Shown piece by piece: positions 7,972 to 17,517 of a stretch of 56,999 bases of DNA (within the stretch, counting starts at the first letter, position 1; every line of letters begins with the position of its first letter). Made by a program: the position numbers and the translations under genes. The notes below the pieces were generated by a model, which had not been told where the DNA came from, did not search any database, and saw nothing but the letters and a program-made list of their open reading frames with translations. This DNA comes from Bacteroidales bacterium (GTDB lineage: Bacteria; Bacteroidota; Bacteroidia; Bacteroidales; AUK083). The stretch spans positions 1 to 56,999 of the forward strand of contig JAGGUV010000097.1 of NCBI GenBank assembly GCA_021158345.1, written 5' to 3'.

Positions 7972-10635
7972 ATGAAAAAGTTAATGTGTAAATTATTAAA
8001 AATTTTTTTCATAGCTATTTTTATGGTTATGACTTTAAGTACTATTAATGCTCAGAATGTAATAAGCGGAATAGTTAAAAATGAATCTAATAATATGCCT
8101 TTAGTCTTTGCTACGGTTTTTATTAAAGGTACTACAATTGGAACAACAACTGATAATAACGGGGCATTTAAATTAGAAGTTAAAAATCGTCCAAAATATG
8201 TTTATGTAAAATTTATTGGTTTTAAGACCAAAATAATAGAGACTAAATTTAATAATGATAATCAAGCTAATTTAGGTGAGATCTTTTTAATACCTGAATC
8301 AATAGGATTAAATGAAATAGAAGTCTTTTCTGATATAGCTATTGATAGAAAAACTCCTGTAGCTGTTTCTACTATTGGAATTAAAAAAATCGAAAAAGAA
8401 CTTGGCTTACAAGATTTTCCCGAGATAATGAAAAATGCACCCGGAGTTTATACCACAAGGCAGGGTGGGGGTTATGGCGACTCAAGAATAAATATCAGAG
8501 GCTTTGACCAAAAAAATATTGCTGTTTTGATTAACGGTATTCCTGTTAACGAAATGGAACAACAGGAAGTATATTGGTCAAACTGGGCTGGCTTGACTAA
8601 TGATACTCGTACTATACAAGTTCAAAGAGGCCTTGGTGCATCTAAACTTGCTATTAATTCTGTTGGTGGTACTATTAACATTATTACTAAAACTACAGAT
8701 ACACAAAAAGGTGGTAGCTTTCAGCAGTCATTTACTGATTATGGATTAAATAAAACTGTACTTAGTCTTTCAACCGGGTTAATGGAAAATAATATGGCTG
8801 TAAATTTTTCCGGTTCTCATACTTATGGAAATGGATATATAGATGCTACTCAGGTAAATGCCTGGAGTTATTTTTTATCTGTTAGCAAACAAATTAATAA
8901 AAAACATCAATTAATTTTAACCTTGTTCGGCACACCTCAAACTCACGGTCAGCGTTCTGTTAAAAAAATAGATATGATGACTAATGAAATTCATGATAAA
9001 TACGGAGTGAAATATAATAGAGATTGGGGCTATCTTGATGGTAAAATGCTAAATCGTAAAGAACATTTTTATCATAAACCACAAATTGCTTTAAATCATT
9101 ATTGGAAAATTTCAGATAAAACCTTTTTGTCTTCAAGTTTTTATGCTTCAATAGGTTATGGTAAAGGTGCTAATGTTGTTGGTCATGGTTATTATAAATA
9201 TAATGTTGATTACACTGATGATGGGAGACAAATAAATTGGAATATTGTTAGAGATATTAACGCTACAAACGTTGATACTCTGGCTGCAAGAGAAAACAAT
9301 TGGTATCAGGTAATTAATAATGACACGGTTTTTGAAAAAGAAAGTGTTCAGATTTTTCGTAATTCATGCCATAATCATAAATGGATTGGCTTATTATCAA
9401 CATTAAATTATGATATTAATGATTATCTGAAACTAATTGCAGGTGTTGATGTAAGATTGTATAAAGGAATACATTATGAGGAGGTTAGAGACCTTTTTGG
9501 CGGTGATTATTGGGACGACACTAAAAATATTTATAAAAATCAATATTATGATGCTAATCTTTTAAATAGAAGTAAGCATGCTAAAGTTGGTGATAAAATT
9601 AATTATAATTATCTCGGATATATAAATTATTACGGAGGCTTTTCGCAGATAGAATATACTAAGAATAATTTTTCAACATTCCTTGCTGTATCAGCTTTTC
9701 TAAAATCAAATAAGAGAAAAGATTTGTTTAGCTATTTCCCTGAAAATAATGAAACCAATTGGCAAAATTTTTTAGGCTATAATGCTAAAACAGGCCTTAA
9801 TTTTAATATTAACGAAGAAAATAATGTATTTGCTAATTTAGGTTATTACACCAAATCACCAACTTTTTATAATATTTTTATCAATTATTCAAATGAGATA
9901 AATAAGGATTATAAACCTGAAAAAGTAAAAGCTTTTGAACTGGGTTATGTTTATAAAACAGAAAATTTTATGATGCGTATAAATGCTTATTATACTAAAT
10001 GGGATGATCAATGGCTGGATGCTACTTATAGTTATTCTGAAAATAATATGATGAAATATCAAAATATTTATTTTAAAGGTTTAGATGAATTACATAAAGG
10101 TGTAGAAGTTGAGATTAATTCTAAAATTTTTAATAAACTTAGTCTAAGTATGAATTTTTCCCTTGGCGATTGGAGATATGAAAATAATGTTTCTGCTGAT
10201 GTATTTGATAAAATTAGCCATGAAAAAGTAGGGACATATAAAATTTACACAAAAAATTTAAAAGTTTATGATGCTCCTCAAACTCATTTTGGTATTGAAA
10301 CAGAATATAAAATTATTAAGAATATTGAAATAGGCGCTAATTGGATGTTTTTTGACAATTTATATAGCAAGTTCGATCCAACTGAAAGAACTAATCCTTT
10401 AGAAGAAGGCATACAATCGTATAAAATCCCGGCTTATAATATTTTAGATATGCGTGCTTCTTATTATTTTAAGATTAATGGTTTAAAATCTGTTTTTACA
10501 ATAAATTGTTATAATGCTTTAAACGAAGAATATATTTCTGAAGGTTATGATGGTATAAATCATGATGAAAATTCATTCGTAGGGTTTTGGGGCTTTAAAC
10601 GTAATTTTAATTTCTCGTTTAAAATGATGTTTTAA
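7972..10635 (+). CDS. TonB-dependent outer-membrane receptor under FMN-riboswitch control
   Basis: 887 residues. A signal peptide (about 1-27, ending STINAQ) is followed by a carboxypeptidase-D regulatory-like domain (about 30-115; VISGIVKNESNNMPLVFATV ... GTTTDNNGAFKLEV), a plug domain (about 130-240, with IRGFDQKNIAVLINGIPV and the closing GGTINIITK) and a long beta-barrel ending in the aromatic FSFKMMF. This is the SusC/FhuA-like layout of an active outer-membrane importer powered by TonB-ExbBD. No SusD partner follows. Because it is the first gene after an FMN riboswitch, the likely cargo is riboflavin, FMN/FAD or a flavin analogue; that is inference from regulation. A terminator (10654-10690) ends the unit, so it is a single-gene regulon member. 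Confidence 0.93.
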   Translation: MKKLMCKLLKIFFIAIFMVMTLSTINAQNVISGIVKNESNNMPLVFATVFIKGTTIGTTTDNNGAFKLEVKNRPKYVYVKFIGFKTKIIETKFNNDNQANLGEIFLIPESIGLNEIEVFSDIAIDRKTPVAVSTIGIKKIEKELGLQDFPEIMKNAPGVYTTRQGGGYGDSRINIRGFDQKNIAVLINGIPVNEMEQQEVYWSNWAGLTNDTRTIQVQRGLGASKLAINSVGGTINIITKTTDTQKGGSFQQSFTDYGLNKTVLSLSTGLMENNMAVNFSGSHTYGNGYIDATQVNAWSYFLSVSKQINKKHQLILTLFGTPQTHGQRSVKKIDMMTNEIHDKYGVKYNRDWGYLDGKMLNRKEHFYHKPQIALNHYWKISDKTFLSSSFYASIGYGKGANVVGHGYYKYNVDYTDDGRQINWNIVRDINATNVDTLAARENNWYQVINNDTVFEKESVQIFRNSCHNHKWIGLLSTLNYDINDYLKLIAGVDVRLYKGIHYEEVRDLFGGDYWDDTKNIYKNQYYDANLLNRSKHAKVGDKINYNYLGYINYYGGFSQIEYTKNNFSTFLAVSAFLKSNKRKDLFSYFPENNETNWQNFLGYNAKTGLNFNINEENNVFANLGYYTKSPTFYNIFINYSNEINKDYKPEKVKAFELGYVYKTENFMMRINAYYTKWDDQWLDATYSYSENNMMKYQNIYFKGLDELHKGVEVEINSKIFNKLSLSMNFSLGDWRYENNVSADVFDKISHEKVGTYKIYTKNLKVYDAPQTHFGIETEYKIIKNIEIGANWMFFDNLYSKFDPTERTNPLEEGIQSYKIPAYNILDMRASYYFKINGLKSVFTINCYNALNEEYISEGYDGINHDENSFVGFWGFKRNFNFSFKMMF

Positions 10636-10653
10636 TTGTATGAATAAATTAAT

Positions 10654-10690
10654 AATCCCCGGTATGTTTTATATATCGGGGATTTGTTTT
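10654..10690. terminator. Terminator between the TonB receptor and the PH-like gene
   Basis: AATCCCCG (10654-10661) pairs with CGGGGATT (10677-10684), followed by TGTTTT. It separates two convergent genes and could serve both. Confidence 0.75.
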
Positions 10691-11171
10691 AATAAATTAT
10701 TTTATTTTTCTGTTTGCGCTTTATTGTTTCAATACATAGTTCAATAGCAGATATTATTTTTTCGGGATTTTTAGTTCCAATCCTAATAACAGACTTTCTA
10801 TCATTAAATTTTAATTCAACAGCTTTAAGACCTTTGATGTTATACAACCACCCGTTTTTTAGCATTCTTATTCCCCATCCGTAAAACCATTTATTTCTTA
10901 CAGGCTCAAGATGTTTGATGTTTTTAATATTTATCTTTTTACAGATTAAACCAATACCAAAAAATATTTTAATACAATCTTTGTCAACAATTGTTTGCAT
11001 TTTAAAAAACAACAACAAGCAGAGAGCAAGTAATGATAATATTATCAAAAATACCGTGCTGTCAAGAGGTTCGTCACCCCATTGAAAATAATATGATAAT
11101 GTTAATAATGTTATCATCGAAGTAAAAAAAAATATTAAAAACCAGCTAATTTGTTTCTCTATATATTTCAT
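10689..11171 (-). CDS. Small membrane protein with PH-like domain
   Basis: 160 residues. Two membrane segments (about 10-29 and 40-57) are followed by a basic, beta-rich cytoplasmic region (about 60-150) with IVDKDCIKIFFGIG ... GWGIRMLKNGWLYNIKG and a C-terminal helix. This is the shape of bacterial PH (bPH-type) membrane proteins. No catalytic motif is seen and no function is assigned. It converges on the TonB receptor and has no same-strand neighbour nearby. A 23-bp segment covering its start codon is duplicated about 250 bp upstream (11412-11434). Confidence 0.75.
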   Translation of the reverse strand: MKYIEKQISWFLIFFFTSMITLLTLSYYFQWGDEPLDSTVFLIILSLLALCLLLFFKMQTIVDKDCIKIFFGIGLICKKINIKNIKHLEPVRNKWFYGWGIRMLKNGWLYNIKGLKAVELKFNDRKSVIRIGTKNPEKIISAIELCIETIKRKQKNKIIY

Positions 11172-11531
11172 CTGTTTATATTTTTGTAGTTAACATATTA
11201 TTAAATATTTATCTTGTAAAAGTTTTATTAGTAATGTTAGAAATCAGATATTATATAGTGCTAAAAGGAATTTTTTTTAATTTCCAGTTTCCAATTTCAG
11301 AATTTAATCATTCACTTACTTACCCTGTAACGTTTGTGTACAGGGCTTGCCCAAATTTAAATCTAAAATCTAAAATCTAAAATCTAAAATCTAAATTCCA
11401 TTTAGTCATAGATATTTCATCTGTTTATATTTTTATGGTTTTTAAACAATTCTGTATTTTCAACTAAATAATGTCATTTAATAAACAAATATAAACATTT
11501 TATTAGATGTCTGAATAGAAACAAGGTATGC
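11172..11531. repeat. Repeat-rich gap: CCCTGTAACG/TGTACAGGG element plus AATCTAA tandem repeat
   Basis: No gene is seen. At 11308-11345 lies CTTACTTACCCTGTAACG followed by TTTGTGTACAGGGCTTGCCC, then about 11355-11396 carries AATCTAA repeated about five times. Inverted copies of the same composite element occur at 54003-54080, and the AATCTAA part recurs at about 45764-45800. A 23-bp exact direct repeat, ATATTTCATCTGTTTATATT plus TTT, sits at 11163-11185 and 11412-11434, flanking the element. Confidence 0.7.
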
Positions 11532-11563
11532 TTTGCCCTTATCTGATTTTTTTTATACTTTTG
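11532..11563 (+). promoter_or_regulatory. Promoter for the sodium:solute symporter
   Basis: A -33 TTTG (11532-11535), a 20-bp spacer and a -7 TACTTTTG (11556-11563) match the Bacteroidota consensus. The box overlaps the upstream in-frame ATG at 11528, so the real start is the later ATG at 11582. Confidence 0.65.
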
Positions 11564-11581
11564 ACATACAAATCAATACAC

Positions 11582-13018
11582 ATGAGCTGGCTTTTATTTT
11601 GGATAATAATTTATCTGACTGTAATAATTTTTTTAACGCTCAAGCATGTAAAATCTACAGATCTTGAGAATTATCTCGTTAACAACAGGAAAACAAAAAC
11701 ACTTCCTTTGGTATTTACCACGCTTGCAACTTTTGTAGGAGGAGGCACATCCATCGGATTAATGGCAATGGGTTACGAATCGGGGTTTGCAGGTGTAGGA
11801 ATAGGAATAGCGTATGTAATAGGTTTTTTTATCTTGTCATTTTTCGCATCTAAAATTCATAATTCCGGTAGAGAAAACAAAATATATTCTTTTCCTCAAT
11901 TTCTGAACAAAAAATATACAGAAGGAGAAAATTCATTTTTTTCTAAAATGTTTTCTTCAACTGTCACCGGAGTAAATATCTTCATTTTCTTTTTCCTTCT
12001 TGCAGCACAATTTGTAGGAATGGCTTCATTGCTGAGATATGCTTTTAATATTGGGTATCAGACTGCCGCAATAATTTCTTGTCTTACTGTAATTATTTAT
12101 ACTGCTTTTGCAGGATTGTCAGGAGTAATATTAACCGATGTGCTCCAGTTTATAATTATTATAATTATGATAATTTTAATCTTTATTCCCGGAGTTATTA
12201 CAGATACTAATTCATTAAGAGCTTTATCTGAATTACCTAAAAATATGCTTAACGGAACTTTTTACGGAATAGTTTTTTTAATAGCACTTCCTGTTTTTCT
12301 TGCACCTTCTGTCATGGTTCGTATGGATATCTGGCAAAGAGTACTTGCTGCAAAGAGTGGGAAAACAGCAAAAAAAGTCAGCATAATCTCCGGTCTTGGG
12401 ATGCTGCCGTTTTATTTTATTTTTCCCCTTGTCGGGATGTCTGTCAGAATAGCTCTCGGTAATAGTATTGACCCCAATGATGTACCTTATTTGTTTTTAG
12501 ACAGTCATTGTTCCGAGTTTGTTCTTGGCTTTGCAATAATTGGTTTATTATCTGCTTTAATGTCTTCAGGAGATAGTTTTTTAAATATTATTTCTATTTC
12601 TGCAGTTAAAGACTTTATAGGATGGAAAAAGAAAGAAATTTCAAATAAAAAAATACAATTACACATACGAATTACAACTATTATTTTTGGAATAATTGCA
12701 CTTTTTATGGCTATTTTTTTCCCAAAGGTTATTGATTTAATGGTCGTAGGACTGGCGACTATTGTAATATTTGTTCCTGTAACTTTTCTGGCTTTAATAA
12801 AAAAAGATGTTATCAAATATAAAGCAGTTGCTCTTGCAAGCATTTTTTCGGGATTTTTTGTTAATCTCGGATTTTTTATATGGGGAATAATATGTCCTAC
12901 GCAGTTTGAAGCAAAATCTTCGTTTGTCCCCGGATTTATTACTGCACTGATAGTTTTGTTGATTGGGGTTTTCATTAAAAAAAAATTGTTCAAATTTTCT
13001 CATAATATACAAATCTAA
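11582..13018 (+). CDS. Sodium:solute symporter family protein
   Basis: 478 residues from the ATG at 11582; the in-frame ATG at 11528 is rejected because the promoter -7 box lies downstream of it. About 13 hydrophobic segments span nearly the whole chain. The N-terminal VNNRKTKTLPLVFTTLATFVGGGTSIG region and the central IIYTAFAGLSGVILTDVLQF segment are hallmark sequences of the SSS (SLC5) family, which couples sodium entry to uptake of sugars, amino acids, vitamins or organic acids. LSALMSSGDSFLNIISI corresponds to the conserved TM8 sodium-site region. The substrate cannot be inferred: neither neighbour is a catabolic gene. It appears monocistronic. Confidence 0.9.
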   Translation: MSWLLFWIIIYLTVIIFLTLKHVKSTDLENYLVNNRKTKTLPLVFTTLATFVGGGTSIGLMAMGYESGFAGVGIGIAYVIGFFILSFFASKIHNSGRENKIYSFPQFLNKKYTEGENSFFSKMFSSTVTGVNIFIFFFLLAAQFVGMASLLRYAFNIGYQTAAIISCLTVIIYTAFAGLSGVILTDVLQFIIIIIMIILIFIPGVITDTNSLRALSELPKNMLNGTFYGIVFLIALPVFLAPSVMVRMDIWQRVLAAKSGKTAKKVSIISGLGMLPFYFIFPLVGMSVRIALGNSIDPNDVPYLFLDSHCSEFVLGFAIIGLLSALMSSGDSFLNIISISAVKDFIGWKKKEISNKKIQLHIRITTIIFGIIALFMAIFFPKVIDLMVVGLATIVIFVPVTFLALIKKDVIKYKAVALASIFSGFFVNLGFFIWGIICPTQFEAKSSFVPGFITALIVLLIGVFIKKKLFKFSHNIQI

Positions 13019-13083
13019 GAGAAAATCGTGAAGAAAATCAAAATGTTTTTTTTAAAAATCTTTATAGATTTTAAATTTTTTTT

Positions 13084-13091
13084 TATATTTG
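13084..13091 (+). promoter_or_regulatory. -7 box ahead of the T9SS repeat protein
   Basis: TATATTTG matches TAnnTTTG; no clear -33 TTTG is present at the right distance. The leader would be about 60 nt and ends in an AAGGAG ribosome-binding site (13145-13150), 6 nt before the ATG at 13157, an unusually clear one for this phylum. Confidence 0.5.
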
Positions 13092-13156
13092 TAAGTAAAT
13101 AAATTTTTTATACGATTCCAACAATATAATTTATTAATTAAAAAAAGGAGATTATT

Positions 13157-14590
13157 ATGAAAATTACAAATTTTACGAAAATGTCAAGTATGTTTTTTCT
13201 TGGCATTTTATGTTTTCTCGGGACTATAAAAGCACAGGAGACTTTTTATAAAACTTTTAGTGGCAATGCCGATGATTTTGGGAATTTTGTAAGTACAACT
13301 AATGATGGCGGTTATATCATTGTGGGGAAAACGTCATCTTTTGGTGCTGGCAACTATGATGTATGGCTCATAAAAACTAATAGTGACGGAGATACTGTAT
13401 GGACAAAAACTTATGGAGGCGTGAATGGTGATGAAGGCAGATGTGTCAGACAGACCAGTGATGGCGGCTATCTTATAGCAGCTAATACGGGTTCATACGG
13501 AGCAGGCTACCAAGATGGTTGGATTTTTAAAACAGATGCATCTGGGAATATGGAATGGGATTTTACTTTTGGTGGTCCTTTAGCAGGAGATGGCTCTTCA
13601 TTTATTTTGCCTGTAGCAGACAACTATTTTATTATTTGCGGTGTTCTTGAAAGCAAATCTTATACATTTAAAATTGATGAAGAAGGTAATAAACTCTGGG
13701 AAAAGACATATTTTACTAATAACAGTAGTGGAGCAACAAGTATGTGTGCTGCTTCTAACGGTAATTATGCTGTAATTGGTGATTTTCAAATGTTTGCTGC
13801 AGGTCCCTGGTATCCCAATCTTTTTTTAATTGATGGCGAAGGAAATCTTATTTGGCAGATTACTTATACATCTAAAGATGGTTCACCCCGTTCTGTTTTA
13901 GTATCTTCTGATAATGGTTTTCTGATAACAGGTGCATGGAATGGTGCGCAGGCAGTAATGAAAACTGACAACAATGGTGTGCAATTATGGGAATATTTAT
14001 TCCCTTTTGGAGGATACTATACGTATGTTAATTCAGCTGTTGAAACTGATGACAATAATTTTGTTGTTACAGGCACTTTAGGTAATTATGGAAATATTGC
14101 AAAATTAAGTTCCCAGGGAGATACTTTATGGACACATGCTGTTCCTTCTCATGATAATTGTCCGCTATTTTCTTCTATGCAAAAAACTTCTGATGAGGGT
14201 TTTGTGATGACTGGTTGGAGTGGTGGTAGCGGGGAGCATTATGCTTGTCTGGCAAAGACTGATAATCAGGGTAATTTATTAGGTATTAATGAACAGGCTG
14301 CTTTACAGTCACAGTTAGTTCTACTTCAAAATTCGCCCAATCCTTTTATTAATAACACCAGCATTCAGTTTTCTCTCCCTGAAAAAGAGGTTATTGAACT
14401 TGCTATTTATGATACACGGGGAAATAAGATAAGAAGTTTAATGAATGGTGAATATGCTAAGAATACTTATAAAATATCATGGAATGGATTAGATGAGTCC
14501 GGTAGCCAATGTAGTAGTGGTATATATTATTATATTCTAAAAAATCAAATAGGGTTGAGGGCATGTCGTAAAATGTTGAAAATAAAATAG
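13157..14590 (+). CDS. Exported repeat protein with T9SS C-terminal sorting domain
   Basis: 477 residues. A signal peptide (about 1-26, ending IKAQ) is followed by about six to seven repeats of roughly 50 residues (about 30-375). The unit has the form DDGGYIIVGxT..GxYDxWLIKTDxxGDxxWxKTYGG, predicted to form a beta-propeller or similar WD/kelch-like fold. The last 80 residues (from QNSPNPFINNTSIQFSLPE to RKMLKIK) are a Por-type sorting domain, so the protein crosses the outer membrane by the type IX system. No enzymatic motif is seen, and many proteins of this kind are surface adhesins or of unknown role. A strong terminator follows. Confidence 0.88.
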   Translation: MKITNFTKMSSMFFLGILCFLGTIKAQETFYKTFSGNADDFGNFVSTTNDGGYIIVGKTSSFGAGNYDVWLIKTNSDGDTVWTKTYGGVNGDEGRCVRQTSDGGYLIAANTGSYGAGYQDGWIFKTDASGNMEWDFTFGGPLAGDGSSFILPVADNYFIICGVLESKSYTFKIDEEGNKLWEKTYFTNNSSGATSMCAASNGNYAVIGDFQMFAAGPWYPNLFLIDGEGNLIWQITYTSKDGSPRSVLVSSDNGFLITGAWNGAQAVMKTDNNGVQLWEYLFPFGGYYTYVNSAVETDDNNFVVTGTLGNYGNIAKLSSQGDTLWTHAVPSHDNCPLFSSMQKTSDEGFVMTGWSGGSGEHYACLAKTDNQGNLLGINEQAALQSQLVLLQNSPNPFINNTSIQFSLPEKEVIELAIYDTRGNKIRSLMNGEYAKNTYKISWNGLDESGSQCSSGIYYYILKNQIGLRACRKMLKIK

Positions 14591-14602
14591 AATTATAAAA
14601 TT

Positions 14603-14637
14603 AAAAAAAAGACGAGGTATGCCTCGTCTTTTTTTTA
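14603..14637. terminator. Bidirectional terminator between convergent genes
   Basis: An A run plus GACGAGG (14611-14617), a TATG loop, then CCTCGTC (14622-14628) and a T run give a perfect stem with A and T tracts on both sides. It can stop transcription from both the T9SS protein and the cyclase gene, whose stop codon lies within it. Confidence 0.9.
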
Positions 14638-15276
14638 ATTTACTATAGCTGTGGCGCGGATAGGGGAGCCATCACCATCTTTAATTTTTAAAGGAAAAGC
14701 AAAAAACATAAAATCTTTTCCAATTAATTGAATAAGTGCTGTAAGATTTTCCACAATAATAATATTATTTTTCAGCAAAATATTGTGAATTTTAAAATCA
14801 ACAGAATCAATTTTGTCAACAGAAATACAGTCAATACCAATACCTTTTATTTTTGAATTAACTATAAATTTGGCAGTTTCGGGAGATAAAACAGGAAAAT
14901 TATTAAAATAATTTACTTTTCCCCAATATTTATCCCGGCCTGAATATAACAAGATATAATCTGATTTTTCAATTTTAGATTTAAATTTTTCAATGTCTTT
15001 TATTTTTATTTCATAATCAGGTTCGAACCTTGAAACATCAATTACAATGCCTTTGCCGTAAAATTTATCTATTGGCATATTATCCGTACAAAGCCCGTTT
15101 TTAATAATGTGTGCAGGACAGTCGAGATGAGTTCCTGCATGTGATTGCATATTTAGATTTGTTGTTTTAAAAGTATCTTTTTCAACTGTAGAAGTAATTG
15201 TAAAATTTAATTTTTCTGTCCCGGGATATACAGGTGTGGAATTTGAAAGCTTGTGAGTTAAATCAAATATTTTCAT
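14635..15276 (-). CDS. Cyclase-family metal hydrolase (kynurenine formamidase-like)
   Basis: 213 residues, typical for the family. The metal-binding signature SHAGTHLDCPAH gives H46, H50, D52 and H56, the HxGTHxDxPxH motif of the cyclase/kynurenine-formamidase superfamily (COG1878). An N-terminal FDLTHKLSNSTPVYPG is also characteristic. Family members hydrolyse N-formylkynurenine, isatin or related amides, or act in polyketide cyclisation; nothing nearby (no kynureninase or tryptophan dioxygenase) indicates the substrate. It is 75 bp downstream of the DUF5916 gene on the same strand, so co-transcription is possible but not shown. Confidence 0.88.
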   Translation of the reverse strand: MKIFDLTHKLSNSTPVYPGTEKLNFTITSTVEKDTFKTTNLNMQSHAGTHLDCPAHIIKNGLCTDNMPIDKFYGKGIVIDVSRFEPDYEIKIKDIEKFKSKIEKSDYILLYSGRDKYWGKVNYFNNFPVLSPETAKFIVNSKIKGIGIDCISVDKIDSVDFKIHNILLKNNIIIVENLTALIQLIGKDFMFFAFPLKIKDGDGSPIRATAIVN

Positions 15277-15351
15277 TTTTATAATTTTATTTTAATAATT
15301 ATTAATAATTCCTTTTTTTAATAACACTAAGATTCCCTTTATTATTTATTT

Positions 15352-17517
15352 TTAAAAAACTATTCTGTAAACAAATTTCATTACAGCACTTGTTGTTTGT
15401 GGTTTTAAATATTCTATTTGTTTAATAGGTTCTTCGTATCCTATATTATATACAAAATAAAAATCGGAGCCAATTTCAGGAATCCAATGTAATCTTATAT
15501 TATAATTCATAATTTCTTCCAGACTGTTATATTGAGCAAACAACGAAAAATTAAGTCTGGTAGTAAAAGCATAATTAACATAAGATGTAACCTCGTGAGT
15601 AATGATATTACCCTGTGGTAAATTAACCTTATTCCATGAATATGTCCCGTTAAAATTCAAATGTTTATTAAAATTAATACCTAATTCACTGTAAATAGTA
15701 TTGATGTTACCTGTATAAAAACTCCCAAAATTATACAATAACTCTATCCAAAGTTTACGTGAATGATAAGTTTCAAATTGCAATTCATATTTATACATCA
15801 TATATTCCCCTGTAGGAATACTAATATTATCAGTAATATCAAAATTGTTATCCAAGCGGTCGAAATTTTGTATAAAGTTAATCTCAAAGCGTTCACCCGA
15901 CTTAAATACAGCTCCAATAGGGCGGGTTTCATTTGAAAAACTTTCCAATTTGCCTGTTGAATGAGTTCTGTAAATAGTGAACCCCCATGGTTTAAGTGCC
16001 ATCTTTTTTACTCCTAATTTAGTGAACCACCTTGGTGTTAATCTAAAATACCAACTGTAAGAATCATAGTTTGTTCGTTGTATGTATCCTAATTCAGGAT
16101 AAAAATTCTTCTGCATGCTTTCAATTGACATAAAGTTATCGATTAAATCATTTGGATAATCAACAAAAAGACGGTAAGTGAGTGCATTTTTCTGTGGTTT
16201 AAAATCTTTTAAACTTGTTGAAATTTTCCCTGACACAGTAAGATTCTTATTTTTCAAAAATTCAGAAGTCTGATATGAAGCATCAATACCAAATACTTGA
16301 TTAGAATGTTCACTATTGACTACATTAGTAAATATTCCTCCAATAGAAGATTGTTTTCCAATGTCCCGTTTATAACGAAAGACAGTATTATTAGTTGAAG
16401 AAATAGTGTCAATTTTTGCTTCTTGAATATTCAGGAAACCAATATTATTTTTTCCAACTTTTCCAAATAAGCGGGCTCCTGCAATTATTGGTACTTGTTT
16501 ACCGTTTTCAATACCTATTTCACGCGAATAAAAAGCATTATTATTATGGCCAAGATTAAATTCGAATAAGTCGTAACCTTCAAGAAAAAATTGTCTTTTT
16601 TCAGGATAGTAAATACTAAACCTGGATAAGTTGACAGGAATTCTATCAGCCTCAACCTGAGCAAAATCTGTATAAGAAGTTAAGTTTAATTTAAGTGTAG
16701 GTGAGAGATTTACATTCAAATCGGCTCCAAGTTTGAGAGGAAAAGAATTACCATCGTTATCTGTGTACTGCCATCCGCCCGAAGCGTAAGGTTTAAATTC
16801 AAATTTTTTAGTATAAGAAATACCTGAAATACCTGTAAGTCTCCCTGCATTAACAACAGAAGTGATAGAATTATTTCTTGACCAACCTTGCCAAAGGGCT
16901 TGTTCGTTTTTTGAAACAATATCTCTTTCAAAATTTATTGCCCAATCAAATACAACATCATTTTTAAATTGTAAAGTGTTAAAAGGAATATAAACTTCTG
17001 CAAACCAACCTTTGTCATTAATTGAGGCCTTGGCATCCCACACACCATTCCAATCTTCGTTGCCATCTTCACTGCTAAAAATCTGAATATCAGTTCTTGC
17101 TGCATTTGGATTAATTATAAATAAATAACCTGTTCTATTATCATTAAACGGGCTAATCATTATTTGAAAATTATCATCTGACCGATAATTAAAATCCCTG
17201 TTCATATTTTTTGCAACAATTTTTGATGCATCTTTTTGAAAACACCATATTCCAAAATACAAAGCATTATTATTATAAATTACTGAAACTTCGGTATGTT
17301 CCGTTATTGGTTTTCCATAATCCAAATCCCGCTGTGTAAAGTTGCTGAAATGAGGAACTTCCTGCCATATAGAATCGGATAAATTACCATCAAATTTTAT
17401 CTTACCTTGAATTTTAAAAGCTTTAATTTTAGTTGGGTCTGAGTGTTGAGCAAATAATTTTTTTTGGGATAAAAACAAATTTGCAAAAACAAATAATACA
17501 AACAATATTTTTTTCAC
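15352..17517 (-). CDS. DUF5916 outer-membrane protein with CBM9-like domain
   Basis: 721 residues. A signal peptide (about 1-23, ending KLFAQ) is followed by a carbohydrate-binding family 9-like beta-sandwich (about 35-225: KIQGKIKFDGNLSDSIWQEV ... EVSVIYNNNALYFGIWC ... GWFAEVYIPFNTLQF). The C-terminal region (about 235-721) is rich in alternating aromatic/polar strands and ends in VYRIVF, as expected for an outer-membrane beta-barrel. This is the arrangement of the DUF5916 family, common in Bacteroidota, sometimes near hydrolases, of unknown function. CBM9-like domains usually bind glycans, but the bound ligand here is not known. The ATG is followed by a normal Lys-rich n-region, supporting the start. 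Confidence 0.88.
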   Translation of the reverse strand: MKKILFVLFVFANLFLSQKKLFAQHSDPTKIKAFKIQGKIKFDGNLSDSIWQEVPHFSNFTQRDLDYGKPITEHTEVSVIYNNNALYFGIWCFQKDASKIVAKNMNRDFNYRSDDNFQIMISPFNDNRTGYLFIINPNAARTDIQIFSSEDGNEDWNGVWDAKASINDKGWFAEVYIPFNTLQFKNDVVFDWAINFERDIVSKNEQALWQGWSRNNSITSVVNAGRLTGISGISYTKKFEFKPYASGGWQYTDNDGNSFPLKLGADLNVNLSPTLKLNLTSYTDFAQVEADRIPVNLSRFSIYYPEKRQFFLEGYDLFEFNLGHNNNAFYSREIGIENGKQVPIIAGARLFGKVGKNNIGFLNIQEAKIDTISSTNNTVFRYKRDIGKQSSIGGIFTNVVNSEHSNQVFGIDASYQTSEFLKNKNLTVSGKISTSLKDFKPQKNALTYRLFVDYPNDLIDNFMSIESMQKNFYPELGYIQRTNYDSYSWYFRLTPRWFTKLGVKKMALKPWGFTIYRTHSTGKLESFSNETRPIGAVFKSGERFEINFIQNFDRLDNNFDITDNISIPTGEYMMYKYELQFETYHSRKLWIELLYNFGSFYTGNINTIYSELGINFNKHLNFNGTYSWNKVNLPQGNIITHEVTSYVNYAFTTRLNFSLFAQYNSLEEIMNYNIRLHWIPEIGSDFYFVYNIGYEEPIKQIEYLKPQTTSAVMKFVYRIVF

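Noticed and set aside
11528-11581. Longer N-terminus for the sodium:solute symporter
   Set aside because: A good -33/-7 promoter lies at 11532-11563, downstream of that ATG, so transcription could not include it.
12505-12993. A 162-codon minus-strand frame inside the symporter gene
   Set aside because: A shadow of the symporter's transmembrane codons; no start context or family match.
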